Source: Candidatus Sulfopaludibacter sp.
GTDB lineage: Bacteria; Acidobacteriota; Terriglobia; Bryobacterales; Bryobacteraceae
Assembly (NCBI GenBank): GCA_031292755.1
Contig: JARLGM010000029.1
Span: forward strand, 1 to 50,791
Direction of reading: 5' to 3'
Length of the DNA: 50,791 nucleotides
Shown: piece by piece, positions 16,793-25,047 of the stretch
Numbering within the stretch: the first letter of the stretch is position 1
How the letters are laid out: the number at the start of each line of letters is the position of its first letter
The notes under the pieces: generated by a model
Database searches by the model: none
The model's input: only the letters and a program-made list of their open reading frames with translations
What the model was told of the DNA's origin: nothing
Made by a program: the position numbers and the translations under genes

Positions 16793-18939
16793 GGCAGTTG
16801 GAACAGCTTTGTCTCCTTAAACTGGGCTACCAGGCGGATGCCCCAAAGGTCGGGATGGGCACGCAGATCGCGGGTTTCCCCCTCGTCTCCGAAGCTCAGG
16901 ATGTAGTCCACTCCGCGGCGGCGGAGTTCGGTTATTGCCGCGCGCCGGAGGCCGAGTACCGGGGCGGCCTCGCTGATGACTGGAGCGGCCGAGAGGGTAA
17001 TCCACCGCCCGTCCAGTTGCCGCCCGTCGAGTTTAAGGCGGATTCCGGACTGGTTGGGGGCGGCTTCGATCAGGACGGCATCGGCGATTTCCTGGCGGTG
17101 GAAATCGACCTCGACGAACTGGCCGGGTTGGGCGGTTTCGCCGCAGCGCCAGAAAGTGACCAGGCTGTTGTCGAAAGCGTCCTGAATCGTCCACGGGTAT
17201 GGGCGGGCGGTAAGGCGCCAGGCGGGATTGCGAGCGAGTTCGCGGGCGCCGTCGAAGATGCGCAGTTCGTTGATATTCCAGAGATCTCCTGAAGTATTGG
17301 TTTGGGTGACACGGATCGCCTGGAGTGGTTGGCGGGCGAAGGCGAATCGCAGGCGCCAGGTGGGCATCTGCTCGGGGTTGTAAGCCTGTTGGACGATCTG
17401 ACCGTCAATCTGGTTGGCGGCGGATTCGTAATTCACCAGGATGCGGCGCGAGGTGTAAGCCTCGGGAATAGGACGGTAAGTAAAGACAGTGGAGCCCGGC
17501 GCCGTGGAGCATTCGAGCATCTGTTCGACGCCGTAATCGAACACGTGCGAGCTCAAGTATTCATCGACATTCTTCAATCGAAGTGCTTCCCGATAAGGGA
17601 CTTTGGTTAAGTGCCAGCCATAAGGCGAGGAGTACTTTGGGATATACGCCGGCCAGGAGATTACGCCGTGGACGACCACGACCGCTAACAGCAGCGGGAG
17701 TACGCTGCTGAGCGCCAGGGCCATGGCGAGGGAAATGAACGGGAGCGGGGCGATGAGGAATCTGGGACTGATGTTGCTGAAGTAGGAGCAGCCGAAGACG
17801 GCGGCGGCAAGCAGCAGTTGCCGGCCCGGGCGTCGGCGGAGGGCCAGGAGTGCCACCGGCGCGAGGAGGAAGATGGGACCGAGAAGGCCCCCCAGGCTGC
17901 CGCTGGTGGTTACGGCCAGGGGAATCTGGGTGCGGCTGGTGAGGTCATACATCCGCAGATCTTTTCTGTAACTTTCCTCGAAAGCTACAGTTACGTATGG
18001 ATTCGGAAAGTATTTGTTGTAGAAAGGTGCGACCGGGTTCTGGAACCAGATCCAGTTCCTGGCGGTCCATGGCGCAATCACCAACGCGGCGGCGAGCCCG
18101 ACCGAAGCTACGGCGCGGACGCGGCGGGTCCTCCAGAGGATGACACCCACGGCGTAAAGGACACCGGGCCACGCGGTGTACTTCACGGCATACCCGAATC
18201 CTGCGATTAAACCTATAGCAATCAATATTCTGGGTGAGAGTTCCTCGTGTAATAGATAAAACAGGGTGAACGCGATGGATGCCACCGCTACGTCGTTGTA
18301 AGCGCTGGTAGCATCGATGCCGACGACCGGGCTGGCGAAGACCAGCAGCGCACCACAGGCGCCGGCCACCGGGAAGCCCTCGCGCTTTCCATAAAGAAAC
18401 ATCTGCCAGGCCAAAGCAACCAGGAAGGCAAAGTGGACCATGGATGCGGCGGAATGGCGTCCGAAGGCGAAAGCGAAAAGGAACAACATCTCCATACCCT
18501 CGGAGAGGCTTGCGTAGAAGTTCCAGGTGATGCGGTGGAAGCCGTGCTCGCGGAAGTAGCGGGCCACGAAACCCAGGTGATAGGTGACGCCGTCGGGGCT
18601 GGATTCCGGGGCCATCGCGCTGAAGAAATAGAGGATGAAGTAGAGGATGAAGAAAAAGATCAGAATCCGATGATGCAAAGGCAGTTTGGGAAGAATTGGG
18701 AGGCGGAATTTCCGGCGGCCCCAGCCTGCACCAAGTACCACTGCGCCGAAGACCACGAAGACGCCGGTATAGGCCAGGTGGGCAGCGGCCAGGAGAAAAA
18801 CGGACGTGCTGAGCAGGGCGGCACCGCAGACGAAGCGGGCGGGCCACTCCCGGCAGGTTTGGCCCAGCAGGAGACCGCCCAGGGCAATGGCGACTGCAAC
18901 GGTAAATCCGGCGCCGAAGAGGATAGAAAGGGCTTCCAA
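16789..18939 (-). CDS. GT-C-like membrane glycosyltransferase with C-terminal discoidin-like domain
   Basis: A 716-aa polytopic membrane protein. The first 450 residues hold about ten to twelve hydrophobic helices. After the third there is the acidic loop SSPDGVTYHLGF, the position where PMT/ArnT-like GT-C enzymes keep the catalytic Asp. Residues about 470-716 are soluble and include FARQPLQAIRVTQTNTSGDL, WNINELRIFDG and AFDNSLVTFWRCGE, which resembles an F5/8 type C (discoidin) carbohydrate-binding fold. A lipid-linked sugar donor is likely. The start is TTG 18939, with GGAG about 9 bases before it overlapping the lipoprotein stop; 3 bases separate the genes. No exact family was matched. Confidence 0.7.
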   Translation of the reverse strand: MEALSILFGAGFTVAVAIALGGLLLGQTCREWPARFVCGAALLSTSVFLLAAAHLAYTGVFVVFGAVVLGAGWGRRKFRLPILPKLPLHHRILIFFFILYFILYFFSAMAPESSPDGVTYHLGFVARYFREHGFHRITWNFYASLSEGMEMLFLFAFAFGRHSAASMVHFAFLVALAWQMFLYGKREGFPVAGACGALLVFASPVVGIDATSAYNDVAVASIAFTLFYLLHEELSPRILIAIGLIAGFGYAVKYTAWPGVLYAVGVILWRTRRVRAVASVGLAAALVIAPWTARNWIWFQNPVAPFYNKYFPNPYVTVAFEESYRKDLRMYDLTSRTQIPLAVTTSGSLGGLLGPIFLLAPVALLALRRRPGRQLLLAAAVFGCSYFSNISPRFLIAPLPFISLAMALALSSVLPLLLAVVVVHGVISWPAYIPKYSSPYGWHLTKVPYREALRLKNVDEYLSSHVFDYGVEQMLECSTAPGSTVFTYRPIPEAYTSRRILVNYESAANQIDGQIVQQAYNPEQMPTWRLRFAFARQPLQAIRVTQTNTSGDLWNINELRIFDGARELARNPAWRLTARPYPWTIQDAFDNSLVTFWRCGETAQPGQFVEVDFHRQEIADAVLIEAAPNQSGIRLKLDGRQLDGRWITLSAAPVISEAAPVLGLRRAAITELRRRGVDYILSFGDEGETRDLRAHPDLWGIRLVAQFKETKLFQLP

Positions 18940-18942
18940 TCC

Positions 18943-19455
18943 CTACTCCGTGAACCCGGCGCGGATGAGCAGGAAGGACAGCCTCTCCCCGGGATGCGGC
19001 GCGGCGACTTTATCCGGTTCGATGGCAACTATGTTAATGGCTTGCGGCTTGAGGAATTCCGGGGGCACCTGGTGAGTGTACTGCTGCTCGCCGGGCTTTT
19101 CGTAGCGGGCGCGGTCCAGGACGCGGCCGTTGATAGAGAATGTCAGGGTGACGGGGCCGGTGAGCCGGAAGGTCTGCCCGGGAAGTACGAAGGCCATGGT
19201 GAATTTCGCTTGGGACAGCGCCGGGAGGTAGAAGCGCATCACGGGGTGTTCGACGGCCCATCGCCAGGAGCCATCGTTCTTTTCACGAAAGCCCTTCACC
19301 AGATAGGCGGCCGCATCGGGATCGCTCATGGCGGCGAAATGGGCGAGTCCGCCGGGGGCTTCCAGCGAGGCTCGTTGCGCCGGCGGAGGAAAGCTCTCGG
19401 GCAAGCGATCGCAACCTGACAAGAGCAGCGAAACGAACAGAGGAAATCGCAGCAC
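18943..19455 (-). CDS. Lipoprotein, unknown function
   Basis: A 170-aa protein with a short lipoprotein signal: FPLFVSLLLSGC, lipobox L-L-S-G-C with the lipidated Cys at residue 15. The mature part is beta-rich (FTMAFVLPGQTFRLTGPVTL, TFSINGRVLDRARYEKPGEQ). This recalls the carbohydrate-binding tail of the membrane protein encoded next, with which it is probably co-transcribed (3-base gap). The start codon is GTG 19455; TACAAT at 19469-19464 ends 8 bases before it, so the operon may begin with a leaderless message. No known family was recognised. Confidence 0.7.
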   Translation of the reverse strand: MLRFPLFVSLLLSGCDRLPESFPPPAQRASLEAPGGLAHFAAMSDPDAAAYLVKGFREKNDGSWRWAVEHPVMRFYLPALSQAKFTMAFVLPGQTFRLTGPVTLTFSINGRVLDRARYEKPGEQQYTHQVPPEFLKPQAINIVAIEPDKVAAPHPGERLSFLLIRAGFTE

Positions 19456-19484
19456 GAAAACAGATTGTAGCAGTGGGGTGAAGC

Positions 19485-19514
19485 GGACAGACCGCCTGAG
19501 GCGGCGGTCTGTCC
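19485..19514. terminator. 12-bp perfect hairpin between BON gene and lipoprotein gene
   Basis: GGACAGACCGCC-TGAGGC-GGCGGTCTGTCC: perfect 12-bp arms, 6-base loop. It lies 23 bases after the BON gene stop (minus strand) and 30 bases before the lipoprotein start, so it may end the BON transcript. No T-run follows on the minus strand. It could instead be a copy of a dispersed palindromic repeat. Confidence 0.5.
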
Positions 19515-19537
19515 CACGGAGCAGGTTTTTGGCAGGC

Positions 19538-20086
19538 TTAACTCTTGCGGGAAGGGTTTTCTACGCGGAGATTATTGACGACGGGACCGAAGCTCAGACC
19601 GGCGGCGGATGCCCTCAGGCCGGCAACCTGTTTTTCCATTTCCGTGCTGACCACGCCGTTCAGGGTCACGTGGCCGTTATCCACAATGACGTGGATCGGC
19701 GGCAGCGCTTCCAGGGCGTACCGGTTTAAAGTCGGGTCGCGATAGATGGCTTGTGCCACCTGAACGCGCAAGCGATCGTCCTGATTGGAGAGCGGCAGCA
19801 CCTCGATTTGGTCGCTGACGCCGGTTACGCCCGGAACATCGCGGACCAGGCGTTCCATGTCGGACTTTTTAAATGGTTGGGTGACGGCGCCGGACAGTTC
19901 CACCTGCCCGCCGTTGACGCGGAAGCTCACGTCGTCCCAAATGGTGTACCGGGGGTACATCACCAGCTCGTGTCGCACCTGTGCGGCGATGGCCGCGTCG
20001 GTTCCCGGCGCCGGCTTATCGGCGTTACCGGCGCCCAGCATCAGGGTGGCGCCGGCCAGAAGCATTCCTAAAACTTTGGAGCGCAT
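19538..20086 (-). CDS. Exported protein with two BON domains
   Basis: A 182-aa secreted protein. A signal peptide covers about 1-22 (GMLLAGATLMLGAGNA). Two BON (OsmY/nodulation) domains follow: about 30-98, with VRHELVMYPRYTIWDDVSFR, VNGGQVELSGAV and VPGVTGVSDQIEV; and about 105-178, with VAQAIYRDPTLNRYA, VDNGHVTLNGVV and NNLRV. BON domains bind phospholipid or membranes and help envelope stress tolerance, as in OsmY. A strong AGGAGGA lies about 8 bases before the ATG, so this gene has a conventional leader, unlike many neighbours. It stands alone, followed by a hairpin. Confidence 0.88.
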   Translation of the reverse strand: MRSKVLGMLLAGATLMLGAGNADKPAPGTDAAIAAQVRHELVMYPRYTIWDDVSFRVNGGQVELSGAVTQPFKKSDMERLVRDVPGVTGVSDQIEVLPLSNQDDRLRVQVAQAIYRDPTLNRYALEALPPIHVIVDNGHVTLNGVVSTEMEKQVAGLRASAAGLSFGPVVNNLRVENPSRKS

Positions 20087-20191
20087 TGCTCTCTTCCTCC
20101 TGCCTATTAGAACGAGCGAAGAGGGCTTCCGGTGTACGGAATTTTGTAAAAGTTAGTAATCGCTACGGTAGCTACAAAGAGCCGGAAACCG

Positions 20192-21445
20192 CTACTCGGG
20201 CGCCAGTTCGTAGTGGCGCGGGCGAGGCTGGGCGGCGGCGCGCTGCTGTTTCAGAACGTCGAGTTCGAGTTCATCGAGGGCCTGCAAACTGCTCAGCAGG
20301 TGCGGCGTGGAATCCTTTTCCATGAGCACCTGGACCTGGCGCCAGCGGGTGTAATGGATATTGTTGTGGCGGAGCGTGAGGGCATGGACCTGGGCGGCCT
20401 GGCGCATCATGGGCGTGGGCAGAGTGGCCAGGTTGACGCCGGCGGCCAGTTGATCGGCGGTGAACGAGCCGGCGGTCTCGCCATCGATTTTCAAAGTGTA
20501 GTGCCCGGCTGGCAGGCCGCGCACCTGGAGCGGCTGCCGGTCCAGCGCTTCGACGACGTCGGAGGAGCGGACCGCCAGGGCCACCAGCGGGTCGCGCATG
20601 TCAATGGGCATGGGAAGGGCGTCGTCAGTCTGGGTCCAGGAGATGACTTTGCCGCCTTGCAGGTCGGCAATGTGGGTATTGCGCTGGCGGATGGGTTCTT
20701 TGCGCCCGGCGTCGAGTTCGACGTCGGTGACCAGGGCGGGGGCGTTCCACGATTTCAGCAGCGCTTCGGCCATGAGGAGGTGGCCTCCGGCGGCCGGGTG
20801 GACGCGGTCGGGCAGGATTCTGGCGGCGGTCGCCGGATCGGCCGCATTGGCCTTCTGCAGGGCGGCCACCATATCGGTGTTGAGGTCGGCGATGGCGAGT
20901 TTCTGATCGGCCGCCATTTGCCTGAGAGACTCGCCGTACTTGAGCAGCACCTGGTTATAGCCGCCTTCGAACAAGGGCGGGCGCGTGACATCGTCATACG
21001 GAGACGGCACGATGGCGGTGATGCGAACGCCCGGCAACTGTCGCGTCAGCGTGTCCACGATGTGCTTGTAGCCGGCGCTGAATTCATCGAAGAAGGTCTG
21101 ATCGAAGGCGCGGTAGTGGCCGTCGTTCATGCCGAGCATGATGGTCACCACGGTGGGGTTGTAGGGCAGCACGTCGCGCCAGAGGCGGACGTCCACGGGT
21201 CCGCCGCCTCCGCCGGTGACGCGGTCGCCGCCCCACCCGGAGTGGACGAAGCTGACGTTCAACTTGGGGAAGCGCGTGACTACATAGGTCTCGGCGAAGG
21301 TGGTGTAGAGGCGCTGATCGGTGATGCTGTCGCCGTAAAAGACCACGCGATCTCCTTCCTGGAGGGCGAAGGTTTGCGCCGAAGCGGCGGCGCTCGACAG
21401 CGCCGCGGCGGCCGCGAGGTTCAGAAGCAGTCTGCGTGAAAGCAT
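20192..21445 (-). CDS. Exported SGNH/GDSL hydrolase
   Basis: A 417-aa exported esterase-like protein. The signal peptide is MLSRRLLLNLAAAAALSSAA with cleavage near ASAQ. SGNH blocks are visible: block I VVFYGDSITDQRLY (catalytic Ser), block II Gly in HSGWGGDRVTGG, block III IMLGMNDGHYR (Asn), and block V LPDRVHPAAGGHLLMAE (Asp-x-x-His). A beta-rich tail of about 150 residues follows. Such enzymes deacetylate polysaccharides or cleave esters. The frame is open to 21511, but ATG 21445 matches the signal peptide and has TATACT 6 bases before it. It is head-to-head with the GH2 gene, suggesting joint action on an acetylated glycan. Confidence 0.88.
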   Translation of the reverse strand: MLSRRLLLNLAAAAALSSAAASAQTFALQEGDRVVFYGDSITDQRLYTTFAETYVVTRFPKLNVSFVHSGWGGDRVTGGGGGPVDVRLWRDVLPYNPTVVTIMLGMNDGHYRAFDQTFFDEFSAGYKHIVDTLTRQLPGVRITAIVPSPYDDVTRPPLFEGGYNQVLLKYGESLRQMAADQKLAIADLNTDMVAALQKANAADPATAARILPDRVHPAAGGHLLMAEALLKSWNAPALVTDVELDAGRKEPIRQRNTHIADLQGGKVISWTQTDDALPMPIDMRDPLVALAVRSSDVVEALDRQPLQVRGLPAGHYTLKIDGETAGSFTADQLAAGVNLATLPTPMMRQAAQVHALTLRHNNIHYTRWRQVQVLMEKDSTPHLLSSLQALDELELDVLKQQRAAAQPRPRHYELAPE

Positions 21446-21479
21446 GGAGAAAGTATATCCGACGCGCGAGAATGGTAAG
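21446..21479. promoter_or_regulatory. Divergent promoters, SGNH hydrolase / GH2
   Basis: A 34-bp gap. Minus strand: TATACT, 6 bases before the SGNH ATG. Plus strand: GAGAAT (21468-21473), 6 bases before the GH2 GTG; this second box matches TATAAT at only 4 of 6 positions. Confidence 0.4.
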
Positions 21480-23750
21480 GTGAATCGCCGCTCCTTTTTG
21501 ATTGCGTCCACCGCCGCCGCCGCGCTGGCCGACGCCCAGACCGCTCCGTCCGCGGTGCCTTCCCGGCGGGTTTATTCGCTGAATCGCAACTGGCTGTTCG
21601 GCGGGAAGATGTCCGCCGGCGCGGACGCACCGGGGTTTGACGATACCAGGTTCCGCCGCGTCACCCTGCCGCACACCAACGTGGAACTGCCGTGGCACAG
21701 CTTCGACGATAAGGCGTACGAGTTCGTCTCCATTTACCGGCGCCACTTCCGCGCGCCGGCGGCGTGGCATGGCAAGCGCGTGTTCGTGGACTTCGGCGGC
21801 GCCATGACGGCCGCCAAGGTCACCATCAACGGGCACGGCTTCGAAGAGTATCGCGGCGGATATACGCCCTTCTCTTTCGAACTGACGCCGCACCTGAAAT
21901 ACGGCGTGGACAATCTGCTGGCGGTGGAACTGGACTCCACCGAACGCGCCGATATTCCGCCGTTTGGCGGCACGATCGACTACCTGACCTTCGGCGGCAT
22001 CTATCGCGATGTGGAACTGCGCGTGGTGCCGCAGACGCACCTGGCCAATCTGTTCGCCAAGCCGGTGCGCGTGTTGGAGAGCGGCCGCGCGGTGGTGGCG
22101 CGGTGCTACCTGGAGGGGCCGCTTACCCAGCCGGTGACGATTACCGCCGAACTACGCGACGGGGACCGCGTGGTGAAATCGGCGTCGAGGACGGCAAGCG
22201 CGCCGGCGGAATATCACGACATCATGCTGGAGGATCTGGGCGATATCCAACTGTGGAGTCTCGTCCGTCCCAAGCTCTACCAGGTGACGGCGCGACTGGA
22301 TAATGGCGACAGGCTGGCCGCGCGGACCGGCTTTCGCGAGGCGCGATTCACGGACAAAGGATTCTTCCTGAACGGCGAGCACGTCAAACTGCGGGGCCTG
22401 AACCGCCATCAGACCTATCCGTATACCGGGGGCGCCATGCCGGCGCGCGTTCAGGCGGCGGACGCGCGGGTGCTGCGCAAGGAGCTGAAGTGCAACATCG
22501 TGCGCACCTCGCACTATCCGCAATCGCCCGCGTTTTTGGACGCGTGCGACGAACTGGGGCTGCTGGCGCTGGAAGAGATTCCGGGGTGGCAGCACATTGG
22601 CGACCAGGCGTGGCAGGACCTGGCGGTGGACAACACCGCACGCATGATTCGCCGCGACTGGAATCATCCGTCGATTGTGTTGTGGGGCGTACGCATTAAC
22701 GAATCGCCGGACAATCACGCATTTTATACGCGCACCAACGAAGTGGCGCACAAGCTGGACGATTCGCGGCAGACCGGGGGCATCCGCAACCGGTACGACT
22801 CCGAACTGCTGGAAGATGTTTTCACCATGAACGATTTCGGCTTCCCGCTGCGTCCGCCGAATCATCCCATGTACCTCAATACGGAGTTCAACGGGCACAT
22901 GTTCTCCACCAAGCGATTCGATCAGGTGGACCGCGTGGCGGAGCACACCATCCGGCACGTGCGGGTGCACAACCAACTGGCGTCAGCCGACGGCTACGCG
23001 GGCGGGATTGCGTGGTGCGCCTTCGATTACGCTTCGCATCGCTATTTCGGATCGGGCGACCGCATCTGCTATCACGGCGTGAGCGACATATTCCGGCTTC
23101 CCAAGCCGGCCGCGGGCTTCTACAAATCGCAGTGCGATCCCGCGGAGGAGGTGGTGATCGAGCCTGGATTCTTCTATGCCTGGGGCGATCGCGGCGGCGG
23201 CAACGGACCGGGCATGGTGCCTATCTGTTCCAATTGCGATCACCTGAAGATTTACTATAACGGCAAACTGCGGCTGGAACTGGATCCCGACCGCACGGGA
23301 TATCCACACCTGAAGTATCCGCCGTTCCTGGCCAATCTCACCAACCTTTCTTTTGCGACCTGGGGCGATCTGAAGATCGAAGGGTACCTCGCGGGCAAGC
23401 TGGCGGCGACAAAATCGCTCTCCGGCGAAGGCACCGACGATGTGCTGGTGGTGAAACCCGACGACCTGGAACTGAATGGCGATGGGCGTGACGCCACGCG
23501 CGTGGTGCTGGCGGCGACCGACCGGTTCGGCAATCCGCGGCCCTTCGCCAGCGGGGCGATTCAGTTAAGCGTGAGCGGTCCCGGCGAGATTATCGGCGAG
23601 AATCCGTTCTCGCTCAGCGGTGGCGCGGGAGCGGTTTGGGTGAAAGCCAAGGACGCGCCGGGCACCATCCGGCTGGAGGCGCGGCATCAATACTTGGGCA
23701 AGCAGACGGTGGAGATCCGCGTTCGCAAGGCGGAGCCGGAGTGGGTCTGA
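21480..23750 (+). CDS. GH2 family glycoside hydrolase, Tat-like signal
   Basis: A 756-aa GH2 enzyme (beta-galactosidase/glucuronidase family). N-terminus NRRSFLIASTAAAALADAQ is a twin-arginine-like export signal. Then come the sugar-binding jelly roll (about 35-190, LPHTNVELPW ... VFVDFGGAMTAAKVTINGH), the immunoglobulin-like domain, and the TIM barrel with KLRGLNRHQTYPYTG. The acid/base is E408 in WGVRINES and the likely nucleophile is E469 in NTEFNGHM. An Ig-like tail (about 660-756) carries NGDGRDATRVVLAATDRFGN. GTG 21480 is preferred over ATG 21444 because it begins exactly at the twin-Arg motif and does not overlap the divergent gene. Substrate unknown. Confidence 0.87.
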   Translation: MNRRSFLIASTAAAALADAQTAPSAVPSRRVYSLNRNWLFGGKMSAGADAPGFDDTRFRRVTLPHTNVELPWHSFDDKAYEFVSIYRRHFRAPAAWHGKRVFVDFGGAMTAAKVTINGHGFEEYRGGYTPFSFELTPHLKYGVDNLLAVELDSTERADIPPFGGTIDYLTFGGIYRDVELRVVPQTHLANLFAKPVRVLESGRAVVARCYLEGPLTQPVTITAELRDGDRVVKSASRTASAPAEYHDIMLEDLGDIQLWSLVRPKLYQVTARLDNGDRLAARTGFREARFTDKGFFLNGEHVKLRGLNRHQTYPYTGGAMPARVQAADARVLRKELKCNIVRTSHYPQSPAFLDACDELGLLALEEIPGWQHIGDQAWQDLAVDNTARMIRRDWNHPSIVLWGVRINESPDNHAFYTRTNEVAHKLDDSRQTGGIRNRYDSELLEDVFTMNDFGFPLRPPNHPMYLNTEFNGHMFSTKRFDQVDRVAEHTIRHVRVHNQLASADGYAGGIAWCAFDYASHRYFGSGDRICYHGVSDIFRLPKPAAGFYKSQCDPAEEVVIEPGFFYAWGDRGGGNGPGMVPICSNCDHLKIYYNGKLRLELDPDRTGYPHLKYPPFLANLTNLSFATWGDLKIEGYLAGKLAATKSLSGEGTDDVLVVKPDDLELNGDGRDATRVVLAATDRFGNPRPFASGAIQLSVSGPGEIIGENPFSLSGGAGAVWVKAKDAPGTIRLEARHQYLGKQTVEIRVRKAEPEWV

Positions 23751-23766
23751 GTGTTCACGTGAAGAG

Positions 23767-24051
23767 TTATTTGCCCGTGGGATTTTTGGGTATTACCTTT
23801 TTGCCCGGCGCGGTGTCGTCGCGATTGGCTTCGCGGTCGGCGGCGTTATAGAAGACGGACGGGTGCTTCGCCTCAAGACGCGCTTGCCGCTCGGCGGCCA
23901 AGTCCTTGTAATGCTCGAAGGCGATGGCCCGCTGCATCTCAGGATCCTGATTCCCGGTGTCAGCCTTGCGCTTGGCCGAATCATCGGCGGCGCTTAACGG
24001 TAGCAGCAACAATCCGGCAGCTACGAGTCCGGTGAACAGTCTCGCTTTCAT
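23767..24051 (-). CDS. Small exported protein, unknown function
   Basis: A 94-aa protein with a clear signal peptide (MKARLFTGLVAAGLLLLPLS, cleavage near SAAD). The mature 70 residues are hydrophilic and highly charged, probably helical, ending in P-G-K-K-V-I-P-K-N-P-T-G-K. No family recognised. The frame is open upstream, but ATG 24051 is chosen because AAGGA lies 6 bases ahead and the signal peptide starts there. It is convergent with the GH2 gene, 16 bases away, and separated from the STAS gene by 164 bp that holds a small CCGGTT-GCC-AACCGG hairpin at 24134-24148 and nothing else I can support. Confidence 0.72.
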   Translation of the reverse strand: MKARLFTGLVAAGLLLLPLSAADDSAKRKADTGNQDPEMQRAIAFEHYKDLAAERQARLEAKHPSVFYNAADREANRDDTAPGKKVIPKNPTGK

Positions 24052-24133
24052 AAAGAAGTCCTTCCGGCGTAGATTGAGTGCACGGGGTTCGCCAAGGTGA
24101 GATAGCGCACGCTTACCGGGCGCGGCTGAGGTC

Positions 24134-24148
24134 CCGGTTGCCAACCGG
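24134..24148. terminator. Small hairpin after the chemosensory operon
   Basis: CCGGTT-GCC-AACCGG, 6-bp arms, 68 bases after the stop of the STAS gene (minus strand), the last gene of the chemotaxis operon. No T-run, so a terminator role is weak. Confidence 0.3.
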
Positions 24149-24215
24149 AGCGGCAGCCGCCGCGATCAGCAGGGGTGGAAGCAGTGCCCTCCCCATGCTT
24201 GCCGTCCGTCCGGCT

Positions 24216-24554
24216 TCAGCCCGCCGTTGCCGCGGCAACGGTTGGAAACTGGCTGAGCAGATGGTCCACCCCGGTGAGCTTGAATAAGCGCTGAATGCGC
24301 GCATTCGCTCCCGCCAGGCGCATCTCGCCACCGCGCTTTTTGATAGCGGTCAGGCAGGCAACGAAGGTGCCGATTCCCGAGCTGTCGGCGTAGTCAAGGG
24401 TTGAAAGGTCAAAAACGAATACTTTTTGTTGGTCCTGAACAAGCAGTTCCTTGACCACGTTCTCCAGGCGCTCAATCTCTTTCCCCATGACCAGCCGGCC
24501 CGATAAGGTAATCAGTACAACGCCGGGCTCCAACAGTTTCGTCTCGATGGGCAT
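24216..24554 (-). CDS. STAS-domain anti-sigma-factor antagonist-like protein
   Basis: A 112-aa single STAS domain, like SpoIIAA/RsbV. The signature DLSTLDYADSSGIGTFVACL at about 53-72 holds the conserved phosphorylatable Ser after D-S, with the beta strands VVLITLSGRLVMG and MRLAGANARIQRLFKLTGVD. Such proteins switch partner kinases or sigma regulators by serine phosphorylation. It is the last gene of the chemosensory operon, 25 bases after cheX, so it may link the array to a partner-switching output. ATG 24554 is taken as start; TATGCT lies 6 bases before it. GTG 24569 is the alternative. Confidence 0.82.
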   Translation of the reverse strand: MPIETKLLEPGVVLITLSGRLVMGKEIERLENVVKELLVQDQQKVFVFDLSTLDYADSSGIGTFVACLTAIKKRGGEMRLAGANARIQRLFKLTGVDHLLSQFPTVAAATAG

Positions 24555-24579
24555 TGGTATAGCATACACCGGAACGAGT

Positions 24580-25047
24580 CTAGCCTTCCTCGACCACCTC
24601 CACCAGGGTCACCCGGAACCGGCCGGTGTGGTCCGCGAACTCGAGCCGCTCGAAGAGATTCCCGCCGCAGACGCGAAGGCGGTAGTCGCTTCCCTGGACC
24701 ACCGAAGGCATGGAGATCCCGATACCCGGAGGCAGGACCGGCTTGAGGTTCCCGGCGATCACATTGGTCAGCTCGCCCAAACCGTCGCGGGCGTCATCGA
24801 GCGAGACCGGCGGATCCAGCGACATGAGGCGCGAGGTCCAGTCGATCGCCTGTTCGGCCGAGCATTCCAGCAGCAGGGCGCCCTGCCAGGCGCCGGCGTA
24901 GTAGATGGCCGCCGTGAACTCGCCGGCGTATTCGCCGGCTACGCCATCCACGGGGCGCACCCTGAGGTGGAGCATCGTGTCATAGATCGACGCGGTGATG
25001 CCGGCGATCTGGGAACGGTAACATGCAATGGGAAATGCCTGGATCAT
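24580..25047 (-). CDS. cheX: CheX-like CheY-P phosphatase
   Basis: A 155-aa protein of the CheC/CheX/FliY family. The phosphatase helix is visible as ARDGLGELTNVIAGNLKPVL (about 85-104), with the catalytic E-x-x-N in G-E-L-T-N-V. The rest forms the expected alternating beta sheet (GEYAGEFTAAIYYAG, GALLLECSAEQAI, and at the C-terminus GRFRVTLVEVVEEG). It should dephosphorylate CheY-P and so set adaptation speed. It overlaps cheR by 4 bases. Only one E-x-x-N helix is present, as in CheX rather than two-helix CheC. Confidence 0.75.
   Translation of the reverse strand: MIQAFPIACYRSQIAGITASIYDTMLHLRVRPVDGVAGEYAGEFTAAIYYAGAWQGALLLECSAEQAIDWTSRLMSLDPPVSLDDARDGLGELTNVIAGNLKPVLPPGIGISMPSVVQGSDYRLRVCGGNLFERLEFADHTGRFRVTLVEVVEEG

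Noticed and set aside
24113..24196. 27-aa possible leader peptide (MGRALLPPLLIAAAAAPVGN start) upstream of the small exported protein
   Set aside because: No ribosome site of note, no family, and alanine runs are common by chance at this GC content.
24225..24240. 16-bp palindrome CGTTGCCGCGGCAACG
   Set aside because: Lies in the last codons of the STAS gene and has no loop; explained by Ala/Thr/Val codon choice in high-GC DNA.
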